DNA of 64,000 nucleotides from assembly GCF_000165425.1 (NCBI RefSeq), contig NW_001798970.1, positions 63,453-127,452 on the forward strand. The letters run 5' to 3'. This document shows, piece after piece, positions 25,156-37,415 of this stretch. How positions within the stretch are numbered: the first letter of the stretch is position 1; each line of letters starts with the position of its first letter. The notes beneath the pieces were generated by a model. The model searched no databases. It saw only the letters and a program-made list of their open reading frames with translations, and had not been told where the DNA came from. This DNA comes from Paramecium tetraurelia (lineage: Eukaryota > Ciliophora > Oligohymenophorea > Peniculida > Parameciidae). A program made the position numbers and the translations under genes.

Positions 25156-27570
25156 TCAAATGTTTATCTATTGATAGGCTTAGATTGACCTTCTCTTTCT
25201 TTCTCTGACAAGTTCCTATGTAGCAGTCCATAAGATTTTAATCTTTTTGGATTATTCATCATTATCTGATAATGCTTTGGGTAGTTTCTCATTGATCATT
25301 TTAATAACTTCCTAGATTTCTGCATCTTTGAACTAAATGAATGAATTTAAATGAATACCTCAACTTATTCAAAGAAGTAGAAATATTTATTCAAGATTTA
25401 AATAAAAACATATACAAACTTTGGGTTGTTGCCAATACTTTGATTGGCTATTTTGATGGCTTTCTTGAAGCATTCTTGAACTCTCTAAACATTTTTAATG
25501 TGATCATTGTAGAACATATGAGCCGAATTCAAGACACCAATTGCTTATTCATTCTTCTTTAATAGTTTGGCAGCTTATTGTGTGGCATTTCCAGCAAGAG
25601 TATCAAAGTTTTCACCACTGATACAATTTAACTTAGCAAAGGTGGACATAATTTGATTTAATAACACCACCTTCACATTAGAATCTCCAATTTCATCTTA
25701 AAATATGGTGATAATTTGAGTTCCAACATCGTATGAGAATTCATCAAACTCTTAGGCCTAATCAACAATATTGATGCATAACAAAAAGTTTAGGTTGAGT
25801 TTCAAGGCTAATTCAGGGAAGTGTCCTTGTAAGACTTCGATCAATCCTCTTATTTATTCAAATAACCCCTTATATTATGTTTCTTCTAAAATGAATAATT
25901 TAAACATAAATTACATGTTTATGGTCCTCCTTAAGCGGCTATCAATTAAATCAATCTAAACAATGCAAAAATGGCTGCAGGATATGTATACTTTTATCTG
26001 TTGATTTCTCCTTGTTAGAATTTGGCTATGAATTATTGTAAGATAGTGTTGTGAATTGCTAAATCTCCATTTTGAACTAGATGAACAGTTCTAGCCACTA
26101 ATTATTGTTCTTCTTCAAATTCATTTTCTGGGATTTCAACATAATCATTCTATGTAATTAAGAGTGGCTAAATGAATTTGAGTAATTCTCCAGTGATCTT
26201 TAAATCGTCAATTACTTAATTCAAATTAACCACAGCCTAACAAATCTTAATCGCGACTTGTCTTCTTTTTTAGAATGGAAGATGTTTCATAAGATTTGGA
26301 TACTCATTCATTGTAAGAATGGATAAGCTCATGGTATCCAAAGGCATGGCAAGAAACTTAACAATATTTTTTTAGCACTCTTCTGTGAAATCTGTTTCGT
26401 TTTATCTTTCGCATAATCTACAACAAGATTTAAGAATGTCATTAACGTATTCTGAATTGTTGGGATAACATCTTAATGTGAAATTGAGGAAAGCCACTTA
26501 TAAATCTAAAAGATTTTTGAATTCAATTTGACTGTTAGAATCTAACATCTAATATATGATATTTGGGATTTGTTACTTTGTCAATATTTTATTTGAACAT
26601 ACTATAAATATCCACTTCGGAATTGAATGTGCCCATATCATTATTCAATGCAAAATCAGCCAATCTACCCATAAGATTGATGAATATGTTTTTGATATCC
26701 ACTGTTGGTTCTAATTGAGTTGTACAAACCTTCAAAAGTTCTTAAAGTGTTTGCAAATGATACTCATCTGGAAATGCTTGAATTGTGCAATCCATCAAGT
26801 ATGTTTGGGATATAGCATCCTTGCTGCTTGTTATGATATCAATGATTTTTGGTAAGACCTTTGTTTTATAGGTGTCCAATGAAACACCTTCCAAATTGCT
26901 TAATCTGGTAACATTCTCTCCAATGGTTACTTTGAGATCGAGTCTTTCCCTTTCTCTCTTTGATTTGTCTTTTGATCCTTACATTCTAATCCATAATTTG
27001 TTCATCTCTGATAGGTTTCTTATAATGATTTCAATGGCATCATCTATATTTCCTCCTGTGCCTTCGTATTCAGAGCCTGTGTCTGGAAGTCTGTCTTTGC
27101 ATAATTTCAAGAAATAATATCTAATAAACAATCCTCTCAATGGATGTTAGATGGCCTAGTATAAAGCTAGTGATTACCTTAATACACTCCAATAAGTCAA
27201 GGAGGATCACTTTGGCTCCGATTTCATGAGTTTATATGAACACAGATCCGACTGTGATTAGTAGATATAAACGTGGAATGACGTATGTGGCATGCTAAAC
27301 AGATTCATATAAGTCTGGCATCTTCCTTCCTCTTCTATACTCTTCTTTGAAGTAATTCTCCAATATACGCATCTCATCGAAGACCTACATAAACAAGATG
27401 TAATAATTTCTTGGACTCAAAAGTGATGTCTTCAATTCACTCAACATTGCTGAAGAATATCTCAAAGCATCTTTTAATTGAGCCTTTTCCAATGAAGCCC
27501 TCATAAAATAAGCTTGTTCTTTGACAACCTTACGAGCATCTTCCAAATACTTTTCTTGATCTTCTTCCAT
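25156..27570 (-). CDS. VPS35: VPS35, retromer core subunit
   Basis: Central scaffold of the retromer, which returns receptors from endosomes to the Golgi or the surface. Four introns (27156-27177, 26549-26576, 25886-25914, 25333-25358) give exactly 769 residues, close to the human 796. Diagnostic segments include the N-terminal LEDARKVVKEQAYFMRASLE, TSLLSPRNYYILFM, the invariant PRLYLLITVG, PLRGLFIR, EMNKLWIRMQ, RLSNLEGV and FPDEYHLQTL. The rest is an alpha-solenoid. ATG 27570 is the first true Met; the open frame extends four codons upstream without an ATG. Nothing looks damaged. The family call is secure. Confidence 0.96.
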
Positions 27571-28045
27571 ATTATTTATCAAAAGAATTTAATTTTTTAA
27601 TAAATCTCTTGCCCAATATTTCTTACTTAAAACACACATCAAAGATTTGTTGGATATAATATAAACATGTTTTTCTATAAAGAATAAATATTTTATTCAA
27701 AAACATATTGAATTTCTTCTATTTTCTCAGCACATTAAGAATTGCCTTTGATTACTCTATTAGTTTTTATTGATGAGTAATTCAGGAGTATTTTGGAAGA
27801 ACATCTGAGGTTTACTGAGAACCATTAAAATCAAATAATTTTGAGAAAAGAAAAAAACAAATTCCTCTTATATATTATAAATGAGTTCGAATTTTCTGGT
27901 TAAGTTTTATCTGTTTATTTCATATTATTTTCTTTTCAATATGATGTTTTTGGCCTAACCTTCTATTATTATAATTTCTCTATTGTATTTTAACTTGAAA
28001 TTGGATTATAATAATTACTTTAAATTAGAAGTTCATGTCTAGCCA
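27571..28045. other. divergent promoter region
   Basis: 475 AT-rich bases between VPS35 (-) and the next plus-strand gene. The frame of that gene stays open up to an ATG at 27881, but the extra 55 residues are almost all Phe/Ile/Leu/Tyr, typical of chance frames in AT-rich DNA, so I treat it as upstream sequence. Confidence 0.4.
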
Positions 28046-28934
28046 ATGTCATTCTGTCCAAAAAAATAGTAAATTTTTAGGGAAACAAACAAACCTAATC
28101 CAAGCCCAACTCCAAGGAGATTTCATCAGAAATTCTTCATAGGTTAAATCGCTTTACTATCGTAGTATTCATTTATATCTACTCCTTTATCCGGCAAAAT
28201 CAAATCCTTAAGTGGAATTTGCTCCCCAGAAACTCAAAACCTAAATGAGAAAATACAAGAAGAACTTAGCCCATTGGATGATGTACCTAACTATCACTTT
28301 CCCAAGATGTTTAACAGAGAGGAGGATAAGATGTAATACTAAGTTTAAACTATATAGTTTTTTGAAAGTAAATTATATTAAACTATAAGGTCAAGAATCC
28401 TAAATGCTTGAGGCTATATTAAACTACAAGAAGCAATGTTGGGATATCATCTTACCAATTAATGAGTTTGTATCAGAGGAGAGTTGTCAAGGATTTTGGA
28501 TCCTAAAAATAATTGTAATCGATATTTTTAACTTTTAAGACCAAAAAGTATATAGAACTCAACAATTACGATAATGACAAGGAACTTGTTCAATTTTGTT
28601 TGAAACTATTAAATAGAAATCTTCATATAAATCATGGTACTCTTTATTTTTAATCACTCACATAGATGATATTGTACTATAGTTAGATGGAGGTATTCGA
28701 ATTAACCCTTATTGCTTATTTAAGAAGGTTTCAATTAGATCATCAATCTCTAATCTTCTCAAAAACCTACTCTTTGAGCATAAAATCTCAAATCGCCTAC
28801 AAATTTTCCAAGCTCTTTTTCAAGATTTTGAAAACAAAGATCTAGACTCCTTAAAAAGACAGAACCATATAGATTTTTAGTTCAAATATCTGAAAGAGAC
28901 ACTAATAAATAAATTATTAGGAATTAACAAATGA
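28046..28934 (+). CDS. unknown helical protein with three short introns
   Basis: A 270-residue protein I do not recognise. Three introns are inferred: 28368-28389 and 28515-28539, both ending in AAG, and 28637-28665, ending in TAG. Together they give an exact frame. The N-terminal 110 residues are Ser/Pro-rich and probably disordered (YSFISTPLSGKIKS). From about 115 the protein is helical: FFESQESQMLEAILNYKKQ, WDIILPINEFVSEESCQGFW, LVQFCLKLLNRNLHIN and LQIFQALFQDFENKDL, which suggests HEAT/ARM-like helices. The start could be ATG 28046, or 27881 if the hydrophobic leader is real. It is divergent from VPS35. Confidence 0.6.
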
Positions 28935-29089
28935 GAAATTTTGAGTTTATATATAAAATTTTGAAATTTTGAAATCCATTTTATAATACTGTAGCATGAT
29001 CTTAATATATTCCATAAATTTTTATTAAAGAAATCTTCTTTCTCATCAAATTTTAATATTAAAATTATTATATACAACACAGTCCATTA

Positions 29090-29416
29090 ATGATGAGAAC
29101 AAGAATGAAGATGTCTTTAAATGGATAAAGAGGAAAAGAAAGAGAATCCTCAAATGATAAAAATGCAGCCTCCATCATAAAGGGAGCCATATAGACTACA
29201 GATATATAAAATGAAACTAACAAATAATGTTAATCTAATTATTAAGTGCAAAATTAAAAATAACAACAATAAAAAGAAACTAAAGAGTAATAAAAAATAG
29301 AAGAAAAGCAAAAAGAATAATAGGAGTAAAAATAGTAATAATCAAGTCAAGAGAAGTAGAATAAGGCTTATGAAATAACAAGAAAAAAGATCAAAAAATA
29401 AATAAAGAAAGATTGA
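29090..29416 (+). CDS. small Gln/Lys/Glu-rich protein
   Basis: A single open frame of 108 residues. The first 45 are mixed (NDKNAASIIKGAIQTTD); the second half is a run of Gln, Lys and Glu (QQKIEEKQKEQQEQKQQQ), predicting a long charged helix or coiled coil. The Gln come mostly from TAA/TAG, so the frame would be unreadable under the standard code. No family recognised. The low-complexity half weakens the case; the first half supports it. Confidence 0.5.
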
Positions 29417-29467
29417 ATTATTAACAAATTACAAGAATTATTATTTCTATAACATTATTATTATTAT

Positions 29468-31585
29468 TCACATAACATTATATTTTTCTTTATAGTTTTT
29501 CGGTTAAGTTCGCTTATGCTTTCGTTGTAAAAATGACACATAATCTTGTATCTTTTTAATTACATATAAGGATCCAAAGATATATATTGTAATGGCTATG
29601 GTTTTAACTATGTTCATAAAAGCATCCCAATAAGGAGTCTCTTAATAAAATGGATCTAATTCATCCAGAACCAAATCATCACAAAATTTATTCACTTTTT
29701 ATAAATATGATCATACAATTTTAAAGTTCTAAAACAGAAAAATTAACGTAGAGGTTGGCAAATTTCAAACATTTTTGTATTCTTACATTTCTTGGCAACG
29801 CTTATAAACTATTGCTGCCATGAGATTTTAGACAATTAGTGAATTCGCAAATATAATTTAAAATAATAATTGTTTCTTGAAGTTTGTCATCAAAGTGTTT
29901 ATTGTATTAATGTAATTGCAGATAGGATGAGTTTTTAAATGTTTTATTGCAATAGTCGCATTTTGTCCCATACCTTAAACTTTATATTTCATCCAACTCC
30001 TTATATTCTTTCAGATCAATCAAATTCATATTCAGAGAAAGATGATACTTTTCCAAATAATAATTGATTTATTATTAGGTTCTAATGGCCCTACCCATAG
30101 AAACTAAACCTTATAATGAATTAGTCCCTGCAATCAAAATTGATATTATTAGTAACATAAAAATAATATAAAAATGTTGGCAAATTTTGTAGTTTCTAGA
30201 TAAATCTTAATATCTAGAATCTCTTCAATTACACTTTAAATTGTATTTATATTATACTTTATTATGAATTTATACATATCATATACAATCACTTAAACTG
30301 TTATGCTAATGTTAATTTAATATCGATTTCAATAAATTTACTATTAAATATTTCTTTGAAATCAGAATCAAATTAAAAGTAATAAGCAGAAGGTTTTTGA
30401 AGTTTGAACTATTTTAATAATTCCTATTCCTGTGCCACAATATTTTCAAATTCACTTTTCAATTTTGGTTCCCTATAAGCCTTTTTAGTTTATGCTTATT
30501 AGGTTACTACAGGTTTTTTTGTAGTGACAGTAGTAGATTTGTTTGCAAGTCTTAAAGCATTTAATTTGATTTGATCTTGTATCTAAAATTGAATCAAATG
30601 ATTACAGGATGAACATCTGTCTTTAATAAGGATCGACATATGTCAGTGCAATTTTGCACTTATCTCTAATCCAAAAAATAAGCTGCATAAATAAATTGCA
30701 TCTCTGGTTTATATAATACACAAGCAGAATTGGTACTTATAATTTTATTACTTAAATTCAAGAACTATAATGCTAGTTTAGTTTATTTATTTGAAAATAA
30801 GTGTTAAGACAACAACAACAATATTTTTACATCTCTTATAGTCAATTCATTCTCTTCTATCAAGTTATATTAAATCCATAAGTCTTCTAAATTATTAATC
30901 TCTTATGTATTCTATCTCAGACTGTTATAACATTTAATTAGATTATCAATTATGATATCATTCTTATCTTAAGATTGATCAAACAAATAATAAATAGCTG
31001 CGATGTTATAATAAAAAGTAACTATTTTAATCTCAATATTTACATAATAATTCTGGACATGATTCAGCTGTTTGCTTTAATAATTCTACACTCTGCCCTA
31101 CAGAAGCAGTTGTTGAAAATATGTTACCAATCTATATTAAAATTAAGAATTTACAGCTAAACAGTTCATAATTTTGCCCTAGGCTGTCTATGATAAATCG
31201 GAGAATTGATTCTGTCTCTTTATTTGTTTAATTTTCCAATGTATTTCATTAACATTAGTATAAGAAATTAGTTAATAATACAAAGTTCTTATTTCTATTG
31301 AATATTTTACAAATAAGTGTGATATGCTCTCTCATTTAGAAATTTCGATTGCAACATGGCATTTTGTAAGTTGATTTCTGCATCTTAGTAATTTCGATCG
31401 TATACTTATAAAATGGATTAATAGTGCAATAATCTTATGTATTCCTGTGACTTCATTTTAAAAATACGATCTTCGTAAAGAATTTTATTAATTTGTTTTT
31501 AGGCAACTTCGTAGTTTTTATCATAAATCAAATTGACCAATTCTTTAACAGCATTAGAAAATGGGAATTTTATACGATAATTCAT
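29468..31585 (-). CDS. unknown TPR-like protein with C-terminal membrane helix
   Basis: Coding signal runs across the interval in changing frames, so several introns are present that I did not resolve one by one. The N-terminus is helical and TPR-like (AVKELVNLIYDKNYEVAQKQ; YDRNYQDAEINLQNAM). The middle is Lys/Gln-rich (KSTTVTTKKPVV). The C-terminus has one membrane helix (FMNIVKTIAITIYIFGSLYV) followed by a basic tail. That suggests a tail-anchored protein with protein-binding repeats. No orthologue can be named. Outer limits are supported by ATG 31585 and TGA 29468-29470; internal structure is approximate. Confidence 0.5.
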
Positions 31586-31609
31586 TCACAATTAATTTTA
31601 CTAATTAAA

Positions 31610-32074
31610 TCAAATAGTATTTAGAGAATGAATTATTTTCATTTTCTAAATAAAATTTATCTTTTTCTTAACCCCTTCAATGTTTCCACATTCCTATGCT
31701 GTTCCAATATTTGGTATTAATGATTAATAGAATTTCACAACAATAATAAAATATGTTATATAAATATTTTATTTAGAATCAACACAAGAACTTAGTAAAG
31801 ATCGTAAAAGATATAACATTAAATTCCCTTATTTATGCCTTTAATTAAATCCTTTCAAATCATAATCTTGTTTCAATTTTAGGGATTATAATTGAGATTT
31901 TTTATCTTTATGTTTCAAATAAAACAAAGTTTATTTATCATTTGAATAGCAAAATTTGATTAAATCTATTAATTAGTCTATTTCGTTAAATTTAAAATTA
32001 TGCGATCTTCTCTCTTAATACTCAATTTATAAATTTAATTTCAATAAATCCATTAATCTCTACAAAGCCTACAT
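31610..32074 (-). CDS. unknown helical protein, 154 codons
   Basis: One open frame from ATG 32074 to TGA 31610-31612, without introns as read. The first 90 residues look real (RLMDLLKLNLQIEYQERRS; FNEIDQLIDLIKFCYSND); the last 50 are less convincing. It ends 25 bp before the start of the next minus-strand gene. The two could be one gene joined by an intron that I could not find. Confidence 0.42.
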
Positions 32075-32494
32075 AAGTTTTGGTTCAATGTGAATTTAAG
32101 TTATTCATATGAATGCTGACTGAATTCTATTTATAATAGTCTTTACTTTACTTCTATTTATATAAACAATTAATGGATAAATAATTTAAAAGAGAGAGTG
32201 TTTTTATTATTATAAATTTATTCGTAGAATAAATCACTTGCTTGAATACAAAATAATGAGCCATTAACTTAATTAAACAATCAAATTTTCAGAGAATCAT
32301 TCGTTCAACCTAGTTTACCCTATTACTCTTTTTGAAAAGATCTATAGTTTACTGCAGGATATTAATTGAGTATCAAAAGCAGCAGGGTTCATTTAGAGAA
32401 TCATCGCTACTCACTTTTCTTTTCAAATTTCCCACACGCTATTCTTATAAACAAATTTTTTAAAAATGATTAAATTTTATTTAAAAAATATTAA
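32075..32494. other. intergenic upstream of eL42
   Basis: 420 bp between divergent genes, somewhat less AT-rich in its second half. A ten-base word AGAGAATCAT occurs twice (near 32291 and 32396). I tested the stretch for a tRNA or snRNA shape by eye and found no T-loop or box pair, so it is left unassigned. Confidence 0.4.
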
Positions 32495-32844
32495 ATGGTG
32501 AACGTACCAAAGAATAGAAAAACCTACTGCAGAAAATGTGGAAGTCATTAAAGTTGCAAAGTCTCCTAATATAAAAAGAGCAAGGAAAGTCCATTTGCAT
32601 AAGGTAGAAGAAGGTACGACATGAAGCAATCTGGTTATGGAGGCTAAACAAAGCCAATTTTCAGAAAGAAGGCAAAGACCACAAAAAAGGTGGCATTAAA
32701 GTATTTATATTTTAAGAGAATAGGCTTGAATGCGTCAAGTGCAAATTAAAATGGTTAAAAGTTATTAAGAGATGCAAGACTATCGTTTTTGTCGATGCTA
32801 ATTAGCTCAAAAAACAATAAGAAGCAAAGAAGAATGCTAAATGA
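32495..32844 (+). CDS. RPL36A: ribosomal protein eL42 (L36a/L44)
   Basis: A zinc-ribbon protein of the large ribosomal subunit near the E site. One 23-nt intron (32701-32723) gives 108 residues, the family's usual length. The start MVNVPKNRKTYCRKCG is diagnostic. Both zinc-binding Cys pairs are present (CRKC and CVKC), followed by RCKTIVFVD in place of the usual RCKHFEL. The loop TKPIFRKKAK keeps the Pro whose change is linked to cycloheximide resistance in yeasts. Short, highly expressed gene; nothing odd. Confidence 0.96.
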
Positions 32845-32982
32845 GATAATAATAGTATAATAAGACATATATTAAGTATTTTATCAAAGAATTTATTTTC
32901 ATCAAGCTATTTTAATTTTGCTCGATTTTTCCACTTGTATTATTAAATTATTATATAAATTATACTTAATATTTATTATCTT

Positions 32983-33824
32983 TCAAAAAGGCTTTTAATA
33001 TCCTTATTGAGGATAACCAGGGTAACCGGGCTGTTAGGGCGGGTATCCTGGTTGTGGTGGGTATCCTGGTTGTGGTGGGTATCCTGGTTATGGTGGATAT
33101 CCTGGCTGAGGTGGATAACCTTATTAAGGAGGATATGGCTATGCTGGATATCCTGGCTATTAAGGTGGATAGCCTGGCTATTGTGGGTATGGTTAAGGGG
33201 GATATCCTGGTTGTTATGGTGGATATCCTGGTTGTTATGGGGGATAGGGCTGAGCAGGATAACCTTATTGGGGGTATCCAGGTTGAACAGGATAACCAGG
33301 TTGCTGAGGAGGATACGGTTATTATGGTGGGTAATTTGGTTATGGAGGATAGATAGGTTATTATGGATACGGTTGATTTGGTGGATAGTATGGTTGTTGG
33401 TAACCGGGCATAATTGGAGGTTAAACACCTCCATCAGGGAAAAAGGAAACCTCAATTAATACCTATCCGGCTTATTTACCCTATAAAATAAATTAGCTTC
33501 ACATACTTTATAATTTAAATTTACCCATTCTGTTCCGTTTGGCTTAGTTAAGAAATTCTAAAGGGCCAAAGATCCTTGACCAATCAAATCATTTTTGCTC
33601 ACTTCATCTTTATCCCAAATTTCAATATCAGCAATCAGTTCTGAAGTTCTACGAAATGAAAGAGAATCACTCCAAGATGGATATTTACCAGCATCTGTAT
33701 GTGATCTTGTTCTTTGAGTTTATCCTCCAATTCTCACTAAACAAAATGGATCCATCCTTCCAAATGATTCCGTGTCATGAGTTAGTTTGGCACTCAACGG
33801 CTTAATTAATAAGGTTCCAGACAT
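32983..33824 (-). CDS. C2-domain protein with PGYPPQ-rich tail
   Basis: There are 271 residues after removing one 26-nt intron (33481-33506). Residues 1-120 form a single C2 domain (LLIKPLSAKLTHDTE; RMDPFCLVRIGG; YPSWSDSLSFR; DIEIWDKDEVSKNDLIGQ), with Asp at the Ca2+-loop positions. It may bind Ca2+ and phospholipid. From about 140 to the end the protein is a run of Pro-Gly-Tyr-Pro-Pro-Gln units. Such C2 plus PGYPPQ proteins occur in plants and protists (SRC2/annexin-like tails) and often associate with membranes. The tail's DNA repeats create long false frames on the plus strand. Confidence 0.93.
32990..33410 (-). repeat. tandem PGYPPQ-coding minisatellite
   Basis: The 3' half of the C2 gene is made of imperfect 15-18 nt units, clearest at 33047-33110 where GTATCCTGGTTGTGGTGG recurs, each coding a Pro/Gly/Tyr/Gln hexapeptide. 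Such runs can expand or shrink by replication slippage, so length may differ between strains and the assembly may be compressed here. Confidence 0.85.
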
Positions 33825-33855
33825 AAATTAAATTAATGAATGTAATATATCAAAT

Positions 33856-34459
33856 TCAAAGTTGTTAACATACCATAAATTTTTCTTAATAGTATCTTAG
33901 TTCCTCAATACTCTCCAAAATATCATCTAATGCTCGATGATTCAATTTCTTTTATGGTTACTGGCTACAAACAATAGGATTTAGGTTTTAACATAACAAT
34001 TTAATTGAAGACACATCTACAATTCGATAATGTAAAAACTGATCCAATTAAGGCATGTGTTTCATTACAAACAATCTATCCATATAAACTGAATTTCCTG
34101 CCAAAGGGAGTACTTTTGGAGGTATATTATTTTAATTTAAAAATTGGAGTATTTATTCTTAAGCTTAACCCACGGTCACAGTAGAATTCAAGGACTCTTG
34201 ATATAATCCTGATGCTTTATGAGTAGTGGTGCACCATTCATCCATTCCATCTAACACCTATTTGTCAGCATGAATAACAATATGTGGCCCTTTAATTATA
34301 GTTTTTAATTTGTAATCAGTCAATATGCAAGCACATTCTATTATTTGATCTTTGAAAACGTTCAACCCTGTCATTTCCATATCCAACCAAAACTTTGCTC
34401 ATAATTTTAAAATTTACTAAGGCATGTTTTAAAGGAGATTTATTGCCAATATTTTGCAT
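33856..34459 (-). CDS. REXO2: oligoribonuclease (Orn/REXO2, DEDDh)
   Basis: A 3'-5' exonuclease that clears short RNA oligonucleotides, mitochondrial and cytosolic in animals. There are 192 residues, the family length. Motifs are in order: FWLDMEMTGL (first catalytic Asp-x-Glu), IIKGPHIVIHADKQVLDGMDEW, HKASGLYQES, LHYRIVDVSSIK, and HRALDDILESIEEL with the general-base His and last Asp. A 25-nt intron at 34393-34417 ending in AAG is required: unspliced, a TGA falls just before the first catalytic Asp, and without it no upstream Met can be used. The start is ATG 34459 (MQNIGNKSPLKHAL). It lies 31 bp from the C2 gene, same strand. Confidence 0.93.
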
Positions 34460-34533
34460 TTCACTTAATTTAAAATGTTAAAATAAAAATATGTTTTGAT
34501 GATTTTTTCTATATATATTCAGATATTATCAAA

Positions 34534-35804
34534 TCATTAATACCCTTTAAAGTTGTTTGCTTATAAGTTGGTTAGTAATTTCAATTCTACAGCCTTCCTT
34601 GACTTTTTATATTTTCCAACATAGACCATGCAGTTAAATTAAAATCTAAATTTAAATATTTTAAATACCTAATCTAGGATCCTTATTTGGCAGTTTTCAA
34701 GACTTCCTTTGTGACACCTGCCTTTTGCAAGTCATCTAAATGTACAAAAATATCTGATTTATCTTCATCCATAACAATGAATCCATAGTTTTTCTATTCA
34801 TCAAAAAACTTTAATCTCCCTGTGTAGATTGGATTTGCCATTTGCTTCTTTTGATCAGTTTATGGTTATTTATTCAAAGGTGGACAACTTATGGCTGAAT
34901 TCAATTCTAAACGTGGAAATAGATCAAAATCATCACTATCATAATTCGTCTGTTCTTATTTCTAATAATAGGCATTTTAGTCAAACTGACTTATGGGTGT
35001 CTAGCCTTTCTTTTATTCATCTTAACTCTCATTCTTGCTTACAATAGAATTTATTTAGTTTAAGGAAGGGAATTAGTAGTCATCCTAAAGGAATGATTCC
35101 GTTTTCGTTTAAGAAAAAAATACTAAATATTATTAGATTGAAATACAAGCCTTTTCTTGATGAATGGACTGAATCTGGTTGAATATCTAAGATTGTTTCT
35201 AGTCTCTCTGAAAATCAAACATTTAATGTTCTGATAACGACTTTTTATGTCTTCTGACAATCGATTTCTATTACTCTTTTTCTGGAGTCATATTGATAAT
35301 TGGGATTGTATTCTAGGGTTGAATGGAGATATTTACATCCTCAAATAAGTCATCGAATGTGTAAAACTATTCCTTTTCTTTGTTGTCAATTTGAGATAGC
35401 ATTTACTCCATAGCTATCAAACTTGTCATCTAATCAGTTTTAACAAGTGCTACGTAACCAGTAACTGAAGGGTTGTAACAAAATATATTGATTGTCCTAG
35501 AAAACTTAGGGGGAACATAAACATTGCAAAACAACTAAAACTTTTAGTTTGTATAAAATTCTTTGATTTTTGTTTTCATTATGGTAGCATATAATGATAA
35601 GTATTACTAATTTCGATGAAATTTTACTTTGACATTAAACGATTAACTTTCTAAGATGTTTAAGGTTAATTCATATCTTTGTAGCAATTTTGGTAAATCG
35701 GAATCAGACTTATAAAGTTCTGAGGCTGTTTTCAGAAGATGGTCCTTGATTTAGGGATCTGGACTATGATAATTAGCAATGGAGAGTGTATCCAATATGT
35801 GCAT
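34534..35804 (-). CDS. cold-shock-domain protein with long unknown N-terminus
   Basis: There are 415 residues with one 23-nt intron (34646-34668). Residues 290-375 match a cold-shock (CSD) nucleic-acid-binding fold: the RNP1-like KNYGFIVMDEDK, RNP2-like DIFVHLDDL, and the closing strand VQFNCMVYVGKYK-type segment. CSD proteins bind single-stranded RNA or DNA and often control mRNA stability. The first 150 residues are structured but unrecognised (TASELYKSDSDLPKLLQRYE; NPSVTGYVALVKTD). The middle 130 are Gln/Ser-rich and probably disordered. The combination is not one I know from animals. The first in-frame Met with coding downstream is 35804; the frame upstream is closed by TGA. Confidence 0.8.
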
Positions 35805-35937
35805 GCCTGATGAACTAGAAATGAGTCAAAGGGTGATACCGGTTTCTCCTTTGTAAATGAGGGAGTGCAAATGGTTGTCATTCAATACTTATTTCTATTG
35901 TAATATCATTATTTAAATTATTAATATATTTTATTAT

Positions 35938-37374
35938 TCACATTTCCTCTAAATCATCGTCCTCATCATCATCTAAGTCCTTCGTTCCACTCATTAGAAT
36001 GTTGTTAGTTCTTATTGATCGATATGATTGATTTTAACTATTAAGCTTTTAACTAAATCTACTTTGTCTTAATGATATATTATTATTTTATTTCTTCAAT
36101 TCAGAGTGTTTTTCAACAATCATTTCCCTCATGTTTTAATCCAATTAAGATAGTTATCTAGTTAATTCCTTATTTTCCTTCTTTAGTCTATTGACCTTCT
36201 TCTACCAATCTACCTCGTTATTCTCCAATTAATCTACAGTCATTTTGAGATTATTGCATTCAGTCAATAAAGATCTCTTTTCATGTTGCAAAGAATTAAC
36301 TTAGGCCTAAACTTTGTTGAATTTTTATTCAAGATCATCCATCTACTTCTCTGATAATTCAACCATTTTCTCAATCATATACTCATTTTGCTTTTATTCT
36401 ACCTTATTGTCATCTATCAATTGTTTGAATCTTTGATTCTCTTATTAAAAGTATTGCAAATCCTAATTTGTTCTATCTAAATGTTGAATAGCAGCCTAGA
36501 GTTGTTATTGCAATTACGATATCTATAAATTTAGATTGAATTTACTTCAAAGTCTGCTTATTATAATTATTCATTCAATTAAATATTATTAATCTTCATT
36601 CTTTCTAATTCATTAGAAACATTTGAACTTTTAATATAATTTTATTTCTTACTTTTATTTCTCCATCACTGGCATTTCAGGTAATATCTTTCCTAATTGA
36701 CTTTCAAATTACTTCGATAAACTATATAATTGATCATTGTCGGCTTCTAATTTTAATTTATCCAATTTCATTTAATTATTATCCTGCTATAGTTATTTTA
36801 TATCTTTCTTATATTGTTGCAATTTGTTTTTGTATTTATTTTGCAATTTATCCAATTCTTATTTGAGATGAGTATTTTCAGTTTCCAATTTAGTTCGAAA
36901 TTTTGAATATTTATTTTCTAATTATGCCAAATCTTTGAGAATATCATCATTTTTCTTAACCTTCACTTATACCTAACCCTAAATCTCCTTATTTCTATTC
37001 TTCTCCTCTTCGATTCTATGTTATTGATCTTCAACAACAATATTCAAAGTCCTTACATTTTCTTCCAATTAATTCACTTGATCATCCCGATTTCTTAATT
37101 CTCTTGTGAGATATTCTAATTCTTCATATAATTTTTTGTTTCTTTCCTATTCTTATTTTATCAATTTCATAAAATCATCCTCCCGTTTCTCGTAATGTTT
37201 AATATTCTTAATCTCATTTTCCTTGATTACTTCCATATCTTATTCCAAGCTTCTTATTTTCGCTTTCAACATTTAATTATCCTCTATCGCATATCTTAAT
37301 TATTGATTCAACTCACGTTATTCTTCAGAGCTTTAAGGATAAAAATTATCTTTTGATTTGGCAGTTAAATACAT
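35938..37374 (-). CDS. long coiled-coil protein
   Basis: There are 462 residues with two introns: 36628-36652 (AAG end) and 36523-36545. Without the second the coil appears to break into two genes; with it the heptads run straight on. Nearly the whole length from about 25 to 430 is coiled coil (EEQRELNQQLRYAIEDNQML; LENKYSKFRTKLETENTHLK; RLKKENKELTRQLSQLDQN). The C-terminus is acidic (DLDDDEDDDLEEM). This shape fits a centrosomal, basal-body or cytoskeletal protein, but no specific homologue is visible. It starts 41 bp downstream of the RRM-like gene's stop, same strand. Confidence 0.8.
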
Positions 37375-37415
37375 AAATAATAATTAAATTATCTGAACAA
37401 ACAAAACTGCACTTA

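Noticed and set aside
27881-28045. Hydrophobic 55-residue leader on the gene at 28 kb
   Set aside because: Composition is that of AT-rich noise; the internal ATG 28046 begins a normal protein.
32280-32440. Possible tRNA or snRNA upstream of eL42
   Set aside because: No box B, T-loop or paired arms could be drawn; only a short repeated word was seen.
33007-33459. Long plus-strand open frames rich in Trp, Gly, Leu or Val
   Set aside because: They are the reverse strand of the repeat-coded PGYPPQ tail of the C2 gene; the minus-strand frame joins a proper C2 domain through an intron.
35938-36574. A separate coiled-coil gene starting at ATG 36574
   Set aside because: Removing the 23-nt intron at 36523-36545 joins it in a continuous heptad pattern to the upstream coil, so it is one gene.
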